DNA from: Candidatus Heimdallarchaeota archaeon | Lineage (GTDB): Archaea; Asgardarchaeota; Heimdallarchaeia; Heimdallarchaeales; Heimdallarchaeaceae | NCBI GenBank assembly: GCA_016839875.1 | Contig: JAEOTK010000064.1 | Span: forward strand, 1 to 44,430 | DNA length: 44,430 bases | Direction of reading: 5' to 3' | Shown: in pieces, positions 25,200 to 32,383 of the stretch | Numbering within the stretch: position 1 is the first letter of the stretch | Layout of the letters: the number at the start of each line of letters is the position of its first letter | Translations under genes and position numbers: made by a program | The notes under the pieces: model-generated | The model's input: the letters and a program-made list of their open reading frames with translations, nothing else | Databases searched by the model: none | What the model was told of the DNA's origin: nothing

Positions 25200-25799
25200 A
25201 TGAAGCAGAAGGATCTAGAAATATTGCTCTCACAATTTCAAAAGTTTGAAAAACCCAAAGTCCATTTGGAACAATACCAAACACCCCCTAGATTGGTTGC
25301 AATGATTACTTGGAGGGCATTTCAATTAGGTGATATTGAAAATAAAACTGTTGCAGATATGTGCTGTGGAACTGGTTTATTTGCTATAGCTGCAAGGATT
25401 CTAGGAGCTAAACATGTAGTTGCATATGAGATAGATCCAGATGCTTTGAAAATTGCTCAGAAGAATGCTAGTTTTGCAGAAGTAGATATCGAATTTGTTC
25501 AAAAGGATGTTAGAGATATTGATCTGAAATATGATACAGTACTTATGAATAGTCCTTTTGGAGTTAAGGGTACAGTAAAAGATCAAGAATTTCTGCAAAT
25601 TGCTCTGCAAAAATCGAAAGTTAGTTACTCATTACACTTGATGCAGGAAAACAACATAGTTTTTCTCAAAAAATTTGTGGAGAAAAACAAAAAAGAAATC
25701 AAGGAGATAATCAAAGCAGAATTCGAAATCCCAAGGATTTTTCGATTTCATAAAAAAAGAATGCATATAATCGAAGTAGCAATTATTCGATGTTTGTAA
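25200..25799 (+). CDS. METTL5-like rRNA N6-adenine methyltransferase
   Basis: A 199-residue Rossmann methyltransferase resembling METTL5/COG2263: LEQYQTPPRLVAMITWRA, motif I VADMCCGTGLFAIAA, acidic VVAYEIDPDAL, and catalytic region LMNSPFGVKGTVKDQEFLQIAL followed by YSLHLMQ. METTL5 methylates a conserved adenosine in 18S rRNA. The catalytic motif here is NSPF, not NPPF, which may or may not affect activity. ATG 25200 is preceded by GTGATTAAG, the local Shine-Dalgarno form, and lies one base after the trmJ stop; an upstream in-frame start inside trmJ is unlikely. Last gene of the plus-strand run. Confidence 0.85.
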   Translation: MKQKDLEILLSQFQKFEKPKVHLEQYQTPPRLVAMITWRAFQLGDIENKTVADMCCGTGLFAIAARILGAKHVVAYEIDPDALKIAQKNASFAEVDIEFVQKDVRDIDLKYDTVLMNSPFGVKGTVKDQEFLQIALQKSKVSYSLHLMQENNIVFLKKFVEKNKKEIKEIIKAEFEIPRIFRFHKKRMHIIEVAIIRCL

Positions 25800-25805
25800 G
25801 AAACA

Positions 25806-25988
25806 TTAATCAGAGATTTCGTTCCTTTCTCTTTTTATTAACTCTCTTCTATATTTGGAATATTTGTTTTCTTTTTCCAATGAGAATCTTGCAGGTTGAG
25901 GTGATACCGCCTTACCACCACATTCTGGACAGGTTTCACTCAAAGTATATTTACGACACTTAGTACATTTGAAAATAGATTTTGTCAT
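25806..25988 (-). CDS. nop10: H/ACA RNP component Nop10
   Basis: A 60-residue protein of the box H/ACA guide-RNA pseudouridylation complex with Cbf5, Gar1 and L7Ae. The zinc ribbon FKCTKCRKYTLSETCPECGG and the PARFS segment followed by a basic helix (YRRELIKRER) are diagnostic. It is downstream of aIF2-alpha, 12 bases apart, in the order usual in archaea. It implies that the organism uses RNA-guided pseudouridylation as well as the stand-alone enzyme Pus10. Confidence 0.95.
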   Translation of the reverse strand: MTKSIFKCTKCRKYTLSETCPECGGKAVSPQPARFSLEKENKYSKYRRELIKRERNEISD

Positions 25989-26000
25989 TATATTTTCACT

Positions 26001-26798
26001 TTACTTCGATTCCAACACTTTAATAGTTGCATTATGGTTTGCTAGAGAATCTTCAGCTGCTTGATAAGCTTTTGACATTAATTCTTCTGCTAGTTGATAA
26101 TCTCTAGCTGAGATCATAAAACGATAATTTGGAGTACCCCTTACATATATATCTATACTTAATTCTTCTTCCGCAGCTTCAATTTCTTCTCTTGCTTTCA
26201 AAGCTTTTTTCAATGCATCACGAATTAAATTCACTCCATTTCCTTCCCAACAGATTATTTCTATATCTCTTGAAATCTCTACTTTTGGAATTGAAAGATT
26301 CTTTTTAGCTATACTAGTCAAAACCTTTGCCCATTCTTCAGAAATCCCAGCTTCAAGAAAAGTTGTTTCTCCTCTGAAAAGAGCATCTTCGAAGGCTTGG
26401 TATAAACTACCATAAAATTCTGCACTCAGGTCTTCTACTTCAGATCTGGCGAGTTCAAAATCTGTTTTTCTTTGCTTTGCTGCCATTTCAAGAAGAGTTA
26501 TAGCAGTCTTGTAATGTTTCCATTCTTCAACTTTTGTTCTTTGTAACCCTTCTGATACTCGTTTAATGCTAATATCAATTTGATTCTCTTTAACCCTCAT
26601 TACTCGTCCTACAACTTTTTTTCCAAGTCGCATAACGTTCCTTATGTTTCTAACCCAGGTTGAACTAACTTCTGACACATGACAGTAAGCTTGGAGATCT
26701 TCATATTCATCTAGATTAACGTAAACACCATGATCGAAAATACTTTTTACAGTACCAATTACGAGATCACCATTCTCAGGGAGATTTCTTCTACTCAT
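26001..26798 (-). CDS. eif2a: Translation initiation factor aIF2 subunit alpha
   Basis: Subunit of the heterotrimer that brings initiator tRNA to the ribosome; 265 residues. The N-terminal S1/OB domain (GDLVIGTVKSIFDHGVYVNL, then YCHVSEVSSTWVRNIRNVMR) is followed by the helical domain and the C-terminal alpha-beta domain that binds aIF2-gamma (IYVRGTPNYRFMISARDYQLAEELM). ATG 26798 is preferred to TTG 26807. Upstream genes that often accompany it in archaea (eL42, eS27) are missing; the divergent DUF99 gene is there instead. Confidence 0.96.
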   Translation of the reverse strand: MSRRNLPENGDLVIGTVKSIFDHGVYVNLDEYEDLQAYCHVSEVSSTWVRNIRNVMRLGKKVVGRVMRVKENQIDISIKRVSEGLQRTKVEEWKHYKTAITLLEMAAKQRKTDFELARSEVEDLSAEFYGSLYQAFEDALFRGETTFLEAGISEEWAKVLTSIAKKNLSIPKVEISRDIEIICWEGNGVNLIRDALKKALKAREEIEAAEEELSIDIYVRGTPNYRFMISARDYQLAEELMSKAYQAAEDSLANHNATIKVLESK

Positions 26799-26934
26799 AT
26801 ATTTCAATAGTCAAAAAAAGGTCCTAATTTAAAAACTTACTTTTCAATTCACTAAAATCATAGAGTTGCCATTTTATGATATTTCTCTGAAATTTAAGGT
26901 AATTTACTTATATGTTGTAGTTAATATTTAATTT

Positions 26935-27516
26935 GTGAAGAGTAACATTCGAACGATTGGGATTGATGATGCTGCATTTCAAAGAGGGAAATCTTCTAAG
27001 ACCTTTGTTTTTGGAGTAATTGTAAGGGGGCACAATCTAGTAGAAGGAGTTCTTCGAACAGATGTTGAAATAGATGGTATGGATGCTTCTGATAAGATTA
27101 GTAAGATGATAATAGAAAGTAAATTTCATAATCAATTGAAAGCTGTCGTTCTTGGAAGTGCAACTATTGGAGCATTTAATATTATAGATCTTAATTTTCT
27201 TTATGAGCAAACTTCTTTGCCTATCATTACGATTCTAACACAATTTCCTAAGAGTAATGAAGTGGAAGAAGCACTTTCACATTTACCAGATGGAAAAAAA
27301 CGTTACAAAATTCTTACTTCAAACCCTCTCATTCAAGAAGCAGAATTTGTAAATCAAACCGGAAGAAAATGTGAAGTATACATACAGCAAATCGGTTTTG
27401 AGGATATCAAAATTGTGAAAAACATACTTCATATTACATCTTATTCCAGTTCAATTCCTGAGTGTTTAAGATTAGCAGATATGATTGGTAGAAGTTTTAA
27501 ATCCTTTACAATTTAG
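26935..27516 (+). CDS. DUF99 family protein (endonuclease V-like fold)
   Basis: A 193-residue archaeal DUF99 protein, recognised from RTIGIDDAAF at the start, FVFGVIVRGHNLVEGVLRTDVEIDG, AVVLGSATIGAFNIID and a C-terminal PECLRLADMIGRSF. The family is thought to share a fold with endonuclease V and other RNase H-like enzymes. The Asp pair in GIDD and the DVEIDG acidic residues could be metal ligands, but no activity is established to my knowledge. It starts with GTG 26935; a TATA-like ACTTATATG about 26 bases upstream implies a leaderless transcript. Confidence 0.88.
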   Translation: MKSNIRTIGIDDAAFQRGKSSKTFVFGVIVRGHNLVEGVLRTDVEIDGMDASDKISKMIIESKFHNQLKAVVLGSATIGAFNIIDLNFLYEQTSLPIITILTQFPKSNEVEEALSHLPDGKKRYKILTSNPLIQEAEFVNQTGRKCEVYIQQIGFEDIKIVKNILHITSYSSSIPECLRLADMIGRSFKSFTI

Positions 27517-27535
27517 ATTTTTAGTAAGAGAGAAT

Positions 27536-27955
27536 TTATTCAATTCCCATTTCTTTACAAAGTGTTTGGAGAAGAAATGAAAACGCTTCTTTGCACAATT
27601 TCTGCTCGTTTATTTCTTCTTCATTCCAGTTTTGAATTATAAAACGCTTTAAAATTTCAATCATTTGCCCTATTATTTGCTTGTTTTTCTTTAGATACAG
27701 AAAACCAATAAAAGCTTCAACTACATCACCTAATTCTCCAGCGTTTTTTTTACTCCCAGCCAGATTTCTAAGAGGTGAAGCTCTGCATGCCTCGGCTAAG
27801 CATTTATCCCATACTTTTATTCCTGTTAAATCCCCAGTAGCTTCAAAAATCGCAGCATTATAAATAAAATTCACAATCGAATCTCCAAATTTAGCAAGAT
27901 TCTTATTTAAAAGAAATTCCGATAAATTCACTTTTTCATCATTAGATGCGTCCAA
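27536..27955 (-). CDS. RNase III-domain protein, short form
   Basis: A 139-residue all-helical protein with RNase III hallmarks: LAKFGDSIVNFIYNAAIF (residues 20-37) parallels the LEFLGDAVLxLxV signature and GELGDVVEAFIGFLYL (73-88) parallels the second acidic motif. Asp25, Asp77 and Glu80 correspond to three of the four catalytic acids. The first Glu of the signature is Ala21, as in Mini-III (LAYIGD). There is no dsRNA-binding domain. It could act as a homodimer in rRNA or other RNA processing, which is inferred from fold only. Directly downstream of rpoL, 14 bases apart. Confidence 0.75.
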   Translation of the reverse strand: MDASNDEKVNLSEFLLNKNLAKFGDSIVNFIYNAAIFEATGDLTGIKVWDKCLAEACRASPLRNLAGSKKNAGELGDVVEAFIGFLYLKKNKQIIGQMIEILKRFIIQNWNEEEINEQKLCKEAFSFLLQTLCKEMGIE

Positions 27956-27969
27956 AGGACCACCTTATT

Positions 27970-28254
27970 TTATTCAATTTTAGCTTTGCAAAGCTCGATG
28001 AATTCTTTTGTATCCTTTCCTATTCTGTCTAATGCACCGTTAATTGCAATTATGGGGTCAGCTGTCTTCTTCTTCATCCTTAGTTGAAAAATAACTGATT
28101 CATAAAAAGACTCATCTCTCCAGTATCCAGCAAAATCAACAGCTTCATCTTTAAGCAACTCTTCTCGCAAAAGATTGAAAAGAGTATGAGGGTCGGTGTC
28201 TTTCACATTGAATTTGATATAACCCTTATCTTTCTTCAAGATCTTTATTTCCAT
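27970..28254 (-). CDS. rpoL: DNA-directed RNA polymerase subunit Rpo11/L
   Basis: A 94-residue subunit that dimerises with Rpo3 to nucleate polymerase assembly. The Rpb11 signature is in place: YIKFNVKDTDPHTLFNLLREELLKDEAVDFAGY, where the D-x-H-T-L segment contacts Rpo3, followed by a C-terminal helix (NGALDRIGKDTKEFIELCK). It lies in a minus-strand group Csl4-DUF2067-rpoL-RNase III-like; the gap to DUF2067 is 81 bases. Confidence 0.94.
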   Translation of the reverse strand: MEIKILKKDKGYIKFNVKDTDPHTLFNLLREELLKDEAVDFAGYWRDESFYESVIFQLRMKKKTADPIIAINGALDRIGKDTKEFIELCKAKIE

Positions 28255-28335
28255 TTTCTTGCCTCGTTCTCTTTGTAAATTATTGAATTTATATACTTTA
28301 TTAGTCTTGAGTATTCTTTCCTCTATTTTCTAATA

Positions 28336-28980
28336 TCATGAAACTTGAGATTTTCCTTCTGATAGCTTTTCAATTAACTCCTCAATAATCTTTTCAGGTT
28401 CAGAGCTAATTGTAATCGAATTTGATGTTCGCTGGAAATAACCTAATTCTAGAGCTTCATCGATAACAGAATCAGGAGGTAAATCAGTGCTATAACTAAC
28501 ACTAAGTATGACTTTTTTCATTATTTGAGTTCTTATGTTTAAGGGTAGTTCTTGGATTAGATTATACAAATAGGCTAGAATGTCTTGGATTTCCTCCATT
28601 TTTGCTTTGGTTATTAATTCCTGGTTTACAACCGATGAAGGGATTCCAGAATGGTTAAGTACTGAACTCAGAGTATCTAGTGAAATAATTCTAGATCCAA
28701 TTTGTTGGATTAATTGCATGTGATGTGCATAGAAACCTCCATTATTTGGAGTAACAGATCGGACTAACATTTTACCTATAATCTTAACAGTTCCCACTGA
28801 TTCAAGAACTGATTCCCTTTCTCCAAAGAGCTTAATTTTGAAGCCATTATGCTTGTAAGTTAGAATAAATTCCACATGTTTTAGAGTACTAGAAAGTACT
28901 TCAATAAAAAATTGCAAATAGTCTTTCTGAGGAAAATTAATATAAACTTCCTTTACTGCAGTTTTTGCCAAAAAGAACAC
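28336..28980 (-). CDS. DUF2067-like archaeal protein
   Basis: A 214-residue protein that I match to DUF2067 partly by sequence (the VEFILTYKHNGFKIKLFGERESVLESVGTVKII region, an alpha-beta KH-like segment) and partly by place: DUF2067 commonly lies between the exosome gene csl4 and rpoL in archaea. The middle and C-terminal parts are helical, and the end (PPDSVIDEALELGYFQRTSNSITISSEPEKIIEELI) looks like a small winged-helix. Function unknown; the context suggests RNA metabolism. Confidence 0.65.
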   Translation of the reverse strand: MFFLAKTAVKEVYINFPQKDYLQFFIEVLSSTLKHVEFILTYKHNGFKIKLFGERESVLESVGTVKIIGKMLVRSVTPNNGGFYAHHMQLIQQIGSRIISLDTLSSVLNHSGIPSSVVNQELITKAKMEEIQDILAYLYNLIQELPLNIRTQIMKKVILSVSYSTDLPPDSVIDEALELGYFQRTSNSITISSEPEKIIEELIEKLSEGKSQVS

Positions 28981-29007
28981 CTATAGACCTATTATTACCA
29001 ACAAATA

Positions 29008-29610
29008 TCACAACTTAAATTCCAAATGACTACTACCATAATCTATAGTAGTTTTTCTTTTACCTATGAAGTTGCATTCAGTACACTTCAGTTTATCTCT
29101 ACCTATTTTCTCCAGTTTTCCACCACATTCAGAGCAAGTTGATAGAACAACACCTAGTTGGGAGCCTATGAGAGATCCTTGCAAAGGAATTGTTTTTGCA
29201 TCAATAATTTTTCCTCGGATTATATCTCCTAAACGTAGCCCCTCATCGACGGTCTCTAAATATTCTTTAGAAACTTGCGAAACATGAATCACTAATGTAT
29301 ATGTTGGATAAATTTCTAAATTACTTACTACATGAACCCCAACTGTTACCATTTGTCGAGACACGTTTACAACACTACCTAAAAATATGTCTCCCACTTT
29401 GGGTACAATAGCGGTTCTTACTTTTGGTACAACAGAAATTTCGTGTTTTTCTACATCGATAGTGACATTTCCTGTAACTGCTGCAAAAATAAATTTATCA
29501 GTAGAGTAAGTTCCAGAACCACCTAGAAACTCCTCAGTAACAGCTAAACGTGTTCCTGGATAAACTAATTCTTGAGAATCTTTAGTTCTATCGAAAATAT
29601 CTGTTTTCAT
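29008..29610 (-). CDS. csl4: Exosome RNA-binding subunit Csl4
   Basis: Cap subunit of the archaeal RNA exosome; 200 residues. N-terminal domain (VYPGTRLAVTEEFLGGSGTY, typical of Csl4), central S1 domain (PKVGDIFLGSVVNVSRQMVTVGVHVV), and C-terminal zinc ribbon CSECGGKLEKIGRDKLKCTEC. All three parts are intact. The start is ATG 29610 with GTGAAGAG just upstream, rather than the GTG at 29619. It heads the minus-strand group that continues with DUF2067, rpoL and the RNase III-like gene. Confidence 0.96.
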   Translation of the reverse strand: MKTDIFDRTKDSQELVYPGTRLAVTEEFLGGSGTYSTDKFIFAAVTGNVTIDVEKHEISVVPKVRTAIVPKVGDIFLGSVVNVSRQMVTVGVHVVSNLEIYPTYTLVIHVSQVSKEYLETVDEGLRLGDIIRGKIIDAKTIPLQGSLIGSQLGVVLSTCSECGGKLEKIGRDKLKCTECNFIGKRKTTIDYGSSHLEFKL

Positions 29611-29763
29611 TCTCTTCACTTATTCTATTTTTGTAATCTTTTCATAAACAGATAAAATACCTTTCCATTAATCACAAAGTAGAATAAGTGAACCAAATTA
29701 GGTAGAATTCTTGAATCACTACAAATCAAAAAATATTTATTCTAATTCTCTTTCCCTTCGTTG

Positions 29764-30411
29764 ATGTCAACTCCTGAGTTTGGTACAATAAGTGCTACAA
29801 GAATGGAATTACTCAATACTAGAGCACGTATTAGATTAGCACAGAAAGGTCACGATTTACTTAAAGAAAAAATGGATGCTTTAGTAATAGAGTTATATGC
29901 AATTAAGGATGAAGTTAGAGAAGCAAGAAAAAAAGTAGAAGAAGAATTGCTTATTGCATACCAGTCTTTAGCTAAAGCCGAAATGATTCTTGGTCCAGAT
30001 AAGATTCGAGATATGGCACAATATGCACCCGAAGTTCTAGAAATCAAAACTCAAACAGTCAGTATTATGGGGGTCAAATCTCCTCGTTTTATAGTTGAAG
30101 AGGTTCAGAAGGAAGGAGATGACATCTTCTACGGTCTAACTAGTTCAAGTGCACAGTTAGATAGAGCAATAGTATATTTTCGTAAATCATTAAGAACACT
30201 AATGGTAATTGCAGAAAAAATGACTCTTCTAGAAAGACTAGCATTTGAAATAAATAAAACTAAGCGACGAGTTAATGCGTTGAGTTATATATTAATTCCT
30301 AAACTCAGAGCGATTGCAACATTTATTGCAAGTACTTTGGAAGAACAAGAAAGAGAGACTTTTTCAAGATTGAAGAGAGTGAAAGCTATACTAGAAGCAA
30401 AGAAAGGATGA
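29764..30411 (+). CDS. atpD: A-type ATP synthase subunit D (central stalk)
   Basis: Rotor shaft subunit inserted in the A3B3 hexamer; 215 residues, mostly two long antiparallel helices. Diagnostic are SATRMELLNTRARIRLAQKGHDLLKEKMDAL at the N-terminus and the C-terminal helix INKTKRRVNALSYILIPKLRAI. ATG 29764 is preferred to the TTG three bases upstream. It stands alone: genes for subunits F, H, A and B are 6-11 kb away and no ATPase gene adjoins it, whereas many archaea keep D next to A and B. Confidence 0.96.
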   Translation: MSTPEFGTISATRMELLNTRARIRLAQKGHDLLKEKMDALVIELYAIKDEVREARKKVEEELLIAYQSLAKAEMILGPDKIRDMAQYAPEVLEIKTQTVSIMGVKSPRFIVEEVQKEGDDIFYGLTSSSAQLDRAIVYFRKSLRTLMVIAEKMTLLERLAFEINKTKRRVNALSYILIPKLRAIATFIASTLEEQERETFSRLKRVKAILEAKKG

Positions 30412-30615
30412 AGCACTTGAAATGGTATTCATAAGTAATTTGCTACTAATAAATGAGAAATATTGGCAGATAATTTGTTCTTCGCAGATATTCTCAAGGT
30501 AATATCATGCTTTTTCTATTGTCCTCTGTAATAGGGTTTATTAAGTATTAATGAACTAATTAAAAACAGAGAAAGAAATACGTATATTTGATACAAAAAT
30601 TTCAGAGGCAGTTAT

Positions 30616-31512
30616 ATGGCGATTATAGATTGGTTTGAGAATTTACCTCCAGCGGGATTAGAAGACGCTGGACTTAAAATGCTTATTTATCTACTAGTAA
30701 TTTTCTTTTTCATAAGTGCATTAGTAGTGTTCATCACAACTAAGGTTTACAAAGATAGTAAAGGTCCTTCCTTATTGGATTTGGATCTTGAAACTGATAT
30801 TCCTGCACCTACAGATATTCCTCCTAGTGAAAGAATTGCAATTCTAAAAATAGAAAAAGCTAAATTCGAAGCAGGACAGCAAGCTTTGTCTGCTGCCCAT
30901 AGAAAGAAGGAATTAAGCGAATCAATCTTCGGAAGATTATCTGTAAGATATGCAGGTGATGTAAAGAAGATAGAAGATGAAATTGAAAAAACTACTAGAG
31001 AAGCAGAAGTATCTCAACTAGAAGAAGAACTGAAAAAGATGCAAGGTGATTATCTTAGCAAAATCAAGGGAGATGAAAAAATTGAAGCTCCCGCACCTAC
31101 ACCAAGCACAGCACCACCAGCACCTCCAACTCCAACACCCAAGGTAAAGAAAAGAGGAAAAGCTAAAGCCGTTGCTACACCACCCGCACCTCCAATGCCA
31201 ACAGCACCACCAACTCCTAGTAAAACAACACCACCCCCTCCACCATCTGTAGGGAAAACACCTCCGCCACAAGCGGTACCTTCACCCCCAATGCCAACAG
31301 CACCACCACAAGCACCACCATCTGCAGCAACTCCAGCAATTCCAGCACCAACAGTGCCAACACCTAGACCACCATCTGCAACAGCAGGCGCACCACCAGG
31401 AGGAGAAGGTGAAGGAGATTTATTTGCTAAGAGTACATCAATTGCTGCTCTTCGCAAAGAGATGCTAAAAGAATTGGATAGACTCAAGAAATTCATGAGT
31501 GACCAACAGTAA
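30616..31512 (+). CDS. Membrane-anchored coiled-coil protein with long polyproline region
   Basis: A 298-residue protein of unknown family. Layout: short N-terminus, one TM helix at 22-42 (MLIYLLVIFFFISALVVFITT), a charged helical/coiled-coil segment at about 72-152 (KKIEDEIEKTTREAEVSQLEEEL), a Pro/Ala/Thr-rich region at about 157-262 with PPPPP (206-210) and two copies of PPMPTAPP (192-199, 224-231), and a C-terminal amphipathic helix (LFAKSTSIAALRKEMLKELD, from 269). The long part is predicted cytoplasmic. The layout recalls polyproline proteins that bind profilin or SH3/EVH1-like domains; Asgard archaea have profilins that bind polyproline. This function is inference. Single gene, own promoter region. 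Confidence 0.8.
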   Translation: MAIIDWFENLPPAGLEDAGLKMLIYLLVIFFFISALVVFITTKVYKDSKGPSLLDLDLETDIPAPTDIPPSERIAILKIEKAKFEAGQQALSAAHRKKELSESIFGRLSVRYAGDVKKIEDEIEKTTREAEVSQLEEELKKMQGDYLSKIKGDEKIEAPAPTPSTAPPAPPTPTPKVKKRGKAKAVATPPAPPMPTAPPTPSKTTPPPPPSVGKTPPPQAVPSPPMPTAPPQAPPSAATPAIPAPTVPTPRPPSATAGAPPGGEGEGDLFAKSTSIAALRKEMLKELDRLKKFMSDQQ

Positions 31513-31648
31513 ATTCCAAGAATTTCAAACTTACTTAGATAGGCAAATAATGATTTTCATTATTTTTCTTATTCTTTTATTCTAAATATAGAACTTATTT
31601 TAAAAAAACTCTTTAATTCAATATGTAATAACTAGTACGAGAGATAGT

Positions 31649-32383
31649 ATGTCAGAGAAAAGCAGCAATATTATACCAAGTGATAAAGGAAAAATCCAAG
31701 CATCCCATAAGGTAGCTAGCGAGTTAATCTTTGATGGGTTTGTTGTTGGTATAGGTACTGGAAGCACTGTTAAATTTTTCATTAAAGCTCTAGCAGAACT
31801 TGTGGATAATAATGAGCTAGACATTATTTTTATTCCCTCATCTACTGAAACTGAACTTGAATTAGTTAGATCTGGTTTATCTGTCAACTCATTAATTGAA
31901 TTTCCTGAATTAGATATCTATGTTGATTCAGCAGATATTATTACCAAGGATCATGTTCTCATCAAGGGAGGTGGAGGGGCAATGACAATGGAAAAAATAA
32001 TGAGTAAAGCAGCTCAAGAATTCATTCTAATTGCAGATTATACCAAATATCCTAGAGATATTACTGATTTTCCTGTTCCTGTTGAAATTATCCCCAAAGC
32101 AATAAATACGGTAGTTCAGCCTATTTTCAATTTGGGAGGAGAGTTTAAACTAAGATATGGTAAAGATAAAGCTGGTCCAGTCACAACTGATAATGGAAAT
32201 CTTATTGGTGATATAGATTTCAAGAAAGCATTCGACCCAGCTATAATGGAAAAAGAACTCAACAACATACCAGGAATCATAGAAAATGGCATATTCTCTT
32301 CTGGAGCACATAAAATTATCATTGGGTACCAGGATTCAGCTGAAATTGTTTTTGTAAAGGCTGGGGATGACGCTAAAAAATAG
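31649..32383 (+). CDS. rpiA: Ribose-5-phosphate isomerase A
   Basis: Interconverts ribose-5-phosphate and ribulose-5-phosphate; 244 residues. Motifs: VVGIGTGSTVKFFI (phosphate binding), IPSSTETE, VDSADIITKDHVLIKGGGGAM (usually DGADE..KGGGGAL; the two catalytic-region Asp and the Lys are kept, the Gly is Ser and the Glu is Ile) and MEKIM with the catalytic-region Glu. Single plus-strand gene with ATG 31649; its last 11 bases overlap the convergent PIN-ATPase gene. Confidence 0.93.
   Translation: MSEKSSNIIPSDKGKIQASHKVASELIFDGFVVGIGTGSTVKFFIKALAELVDNNELDIIFIPSSTETELELVRSGLSVNSLIEFPELDIYVDSADIITKDHVLIKGGGGAMTMEKIMSKAAQEFILIADYTKYPRDITDFPVPVEIIPKAINTVVQPIFNLGGEFKLRYGKDKAGPVTTDNGNLIGDIDFKKAFDPAIMEKELNNIPGIIENGIFSSGAHKIIIGYQDSAEIVFVKAGDDAKK

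Noticed and set aside
30412..30615. A gene between atpD and the proline-rich protein
   Set aside because: All frames are broken by stops; it holds only AT-rich sequence with a possible promoter near 30580-30590.
31050..31496. A minus-strand Gly/Ala/Val-rich ORF of 148 codons
   Set aside because: It is the complement of the Pro/Ala/Thr-rich codons of the membrane protein gene (CCA/GCA giving GGT/TGC-type complements); no independent support.
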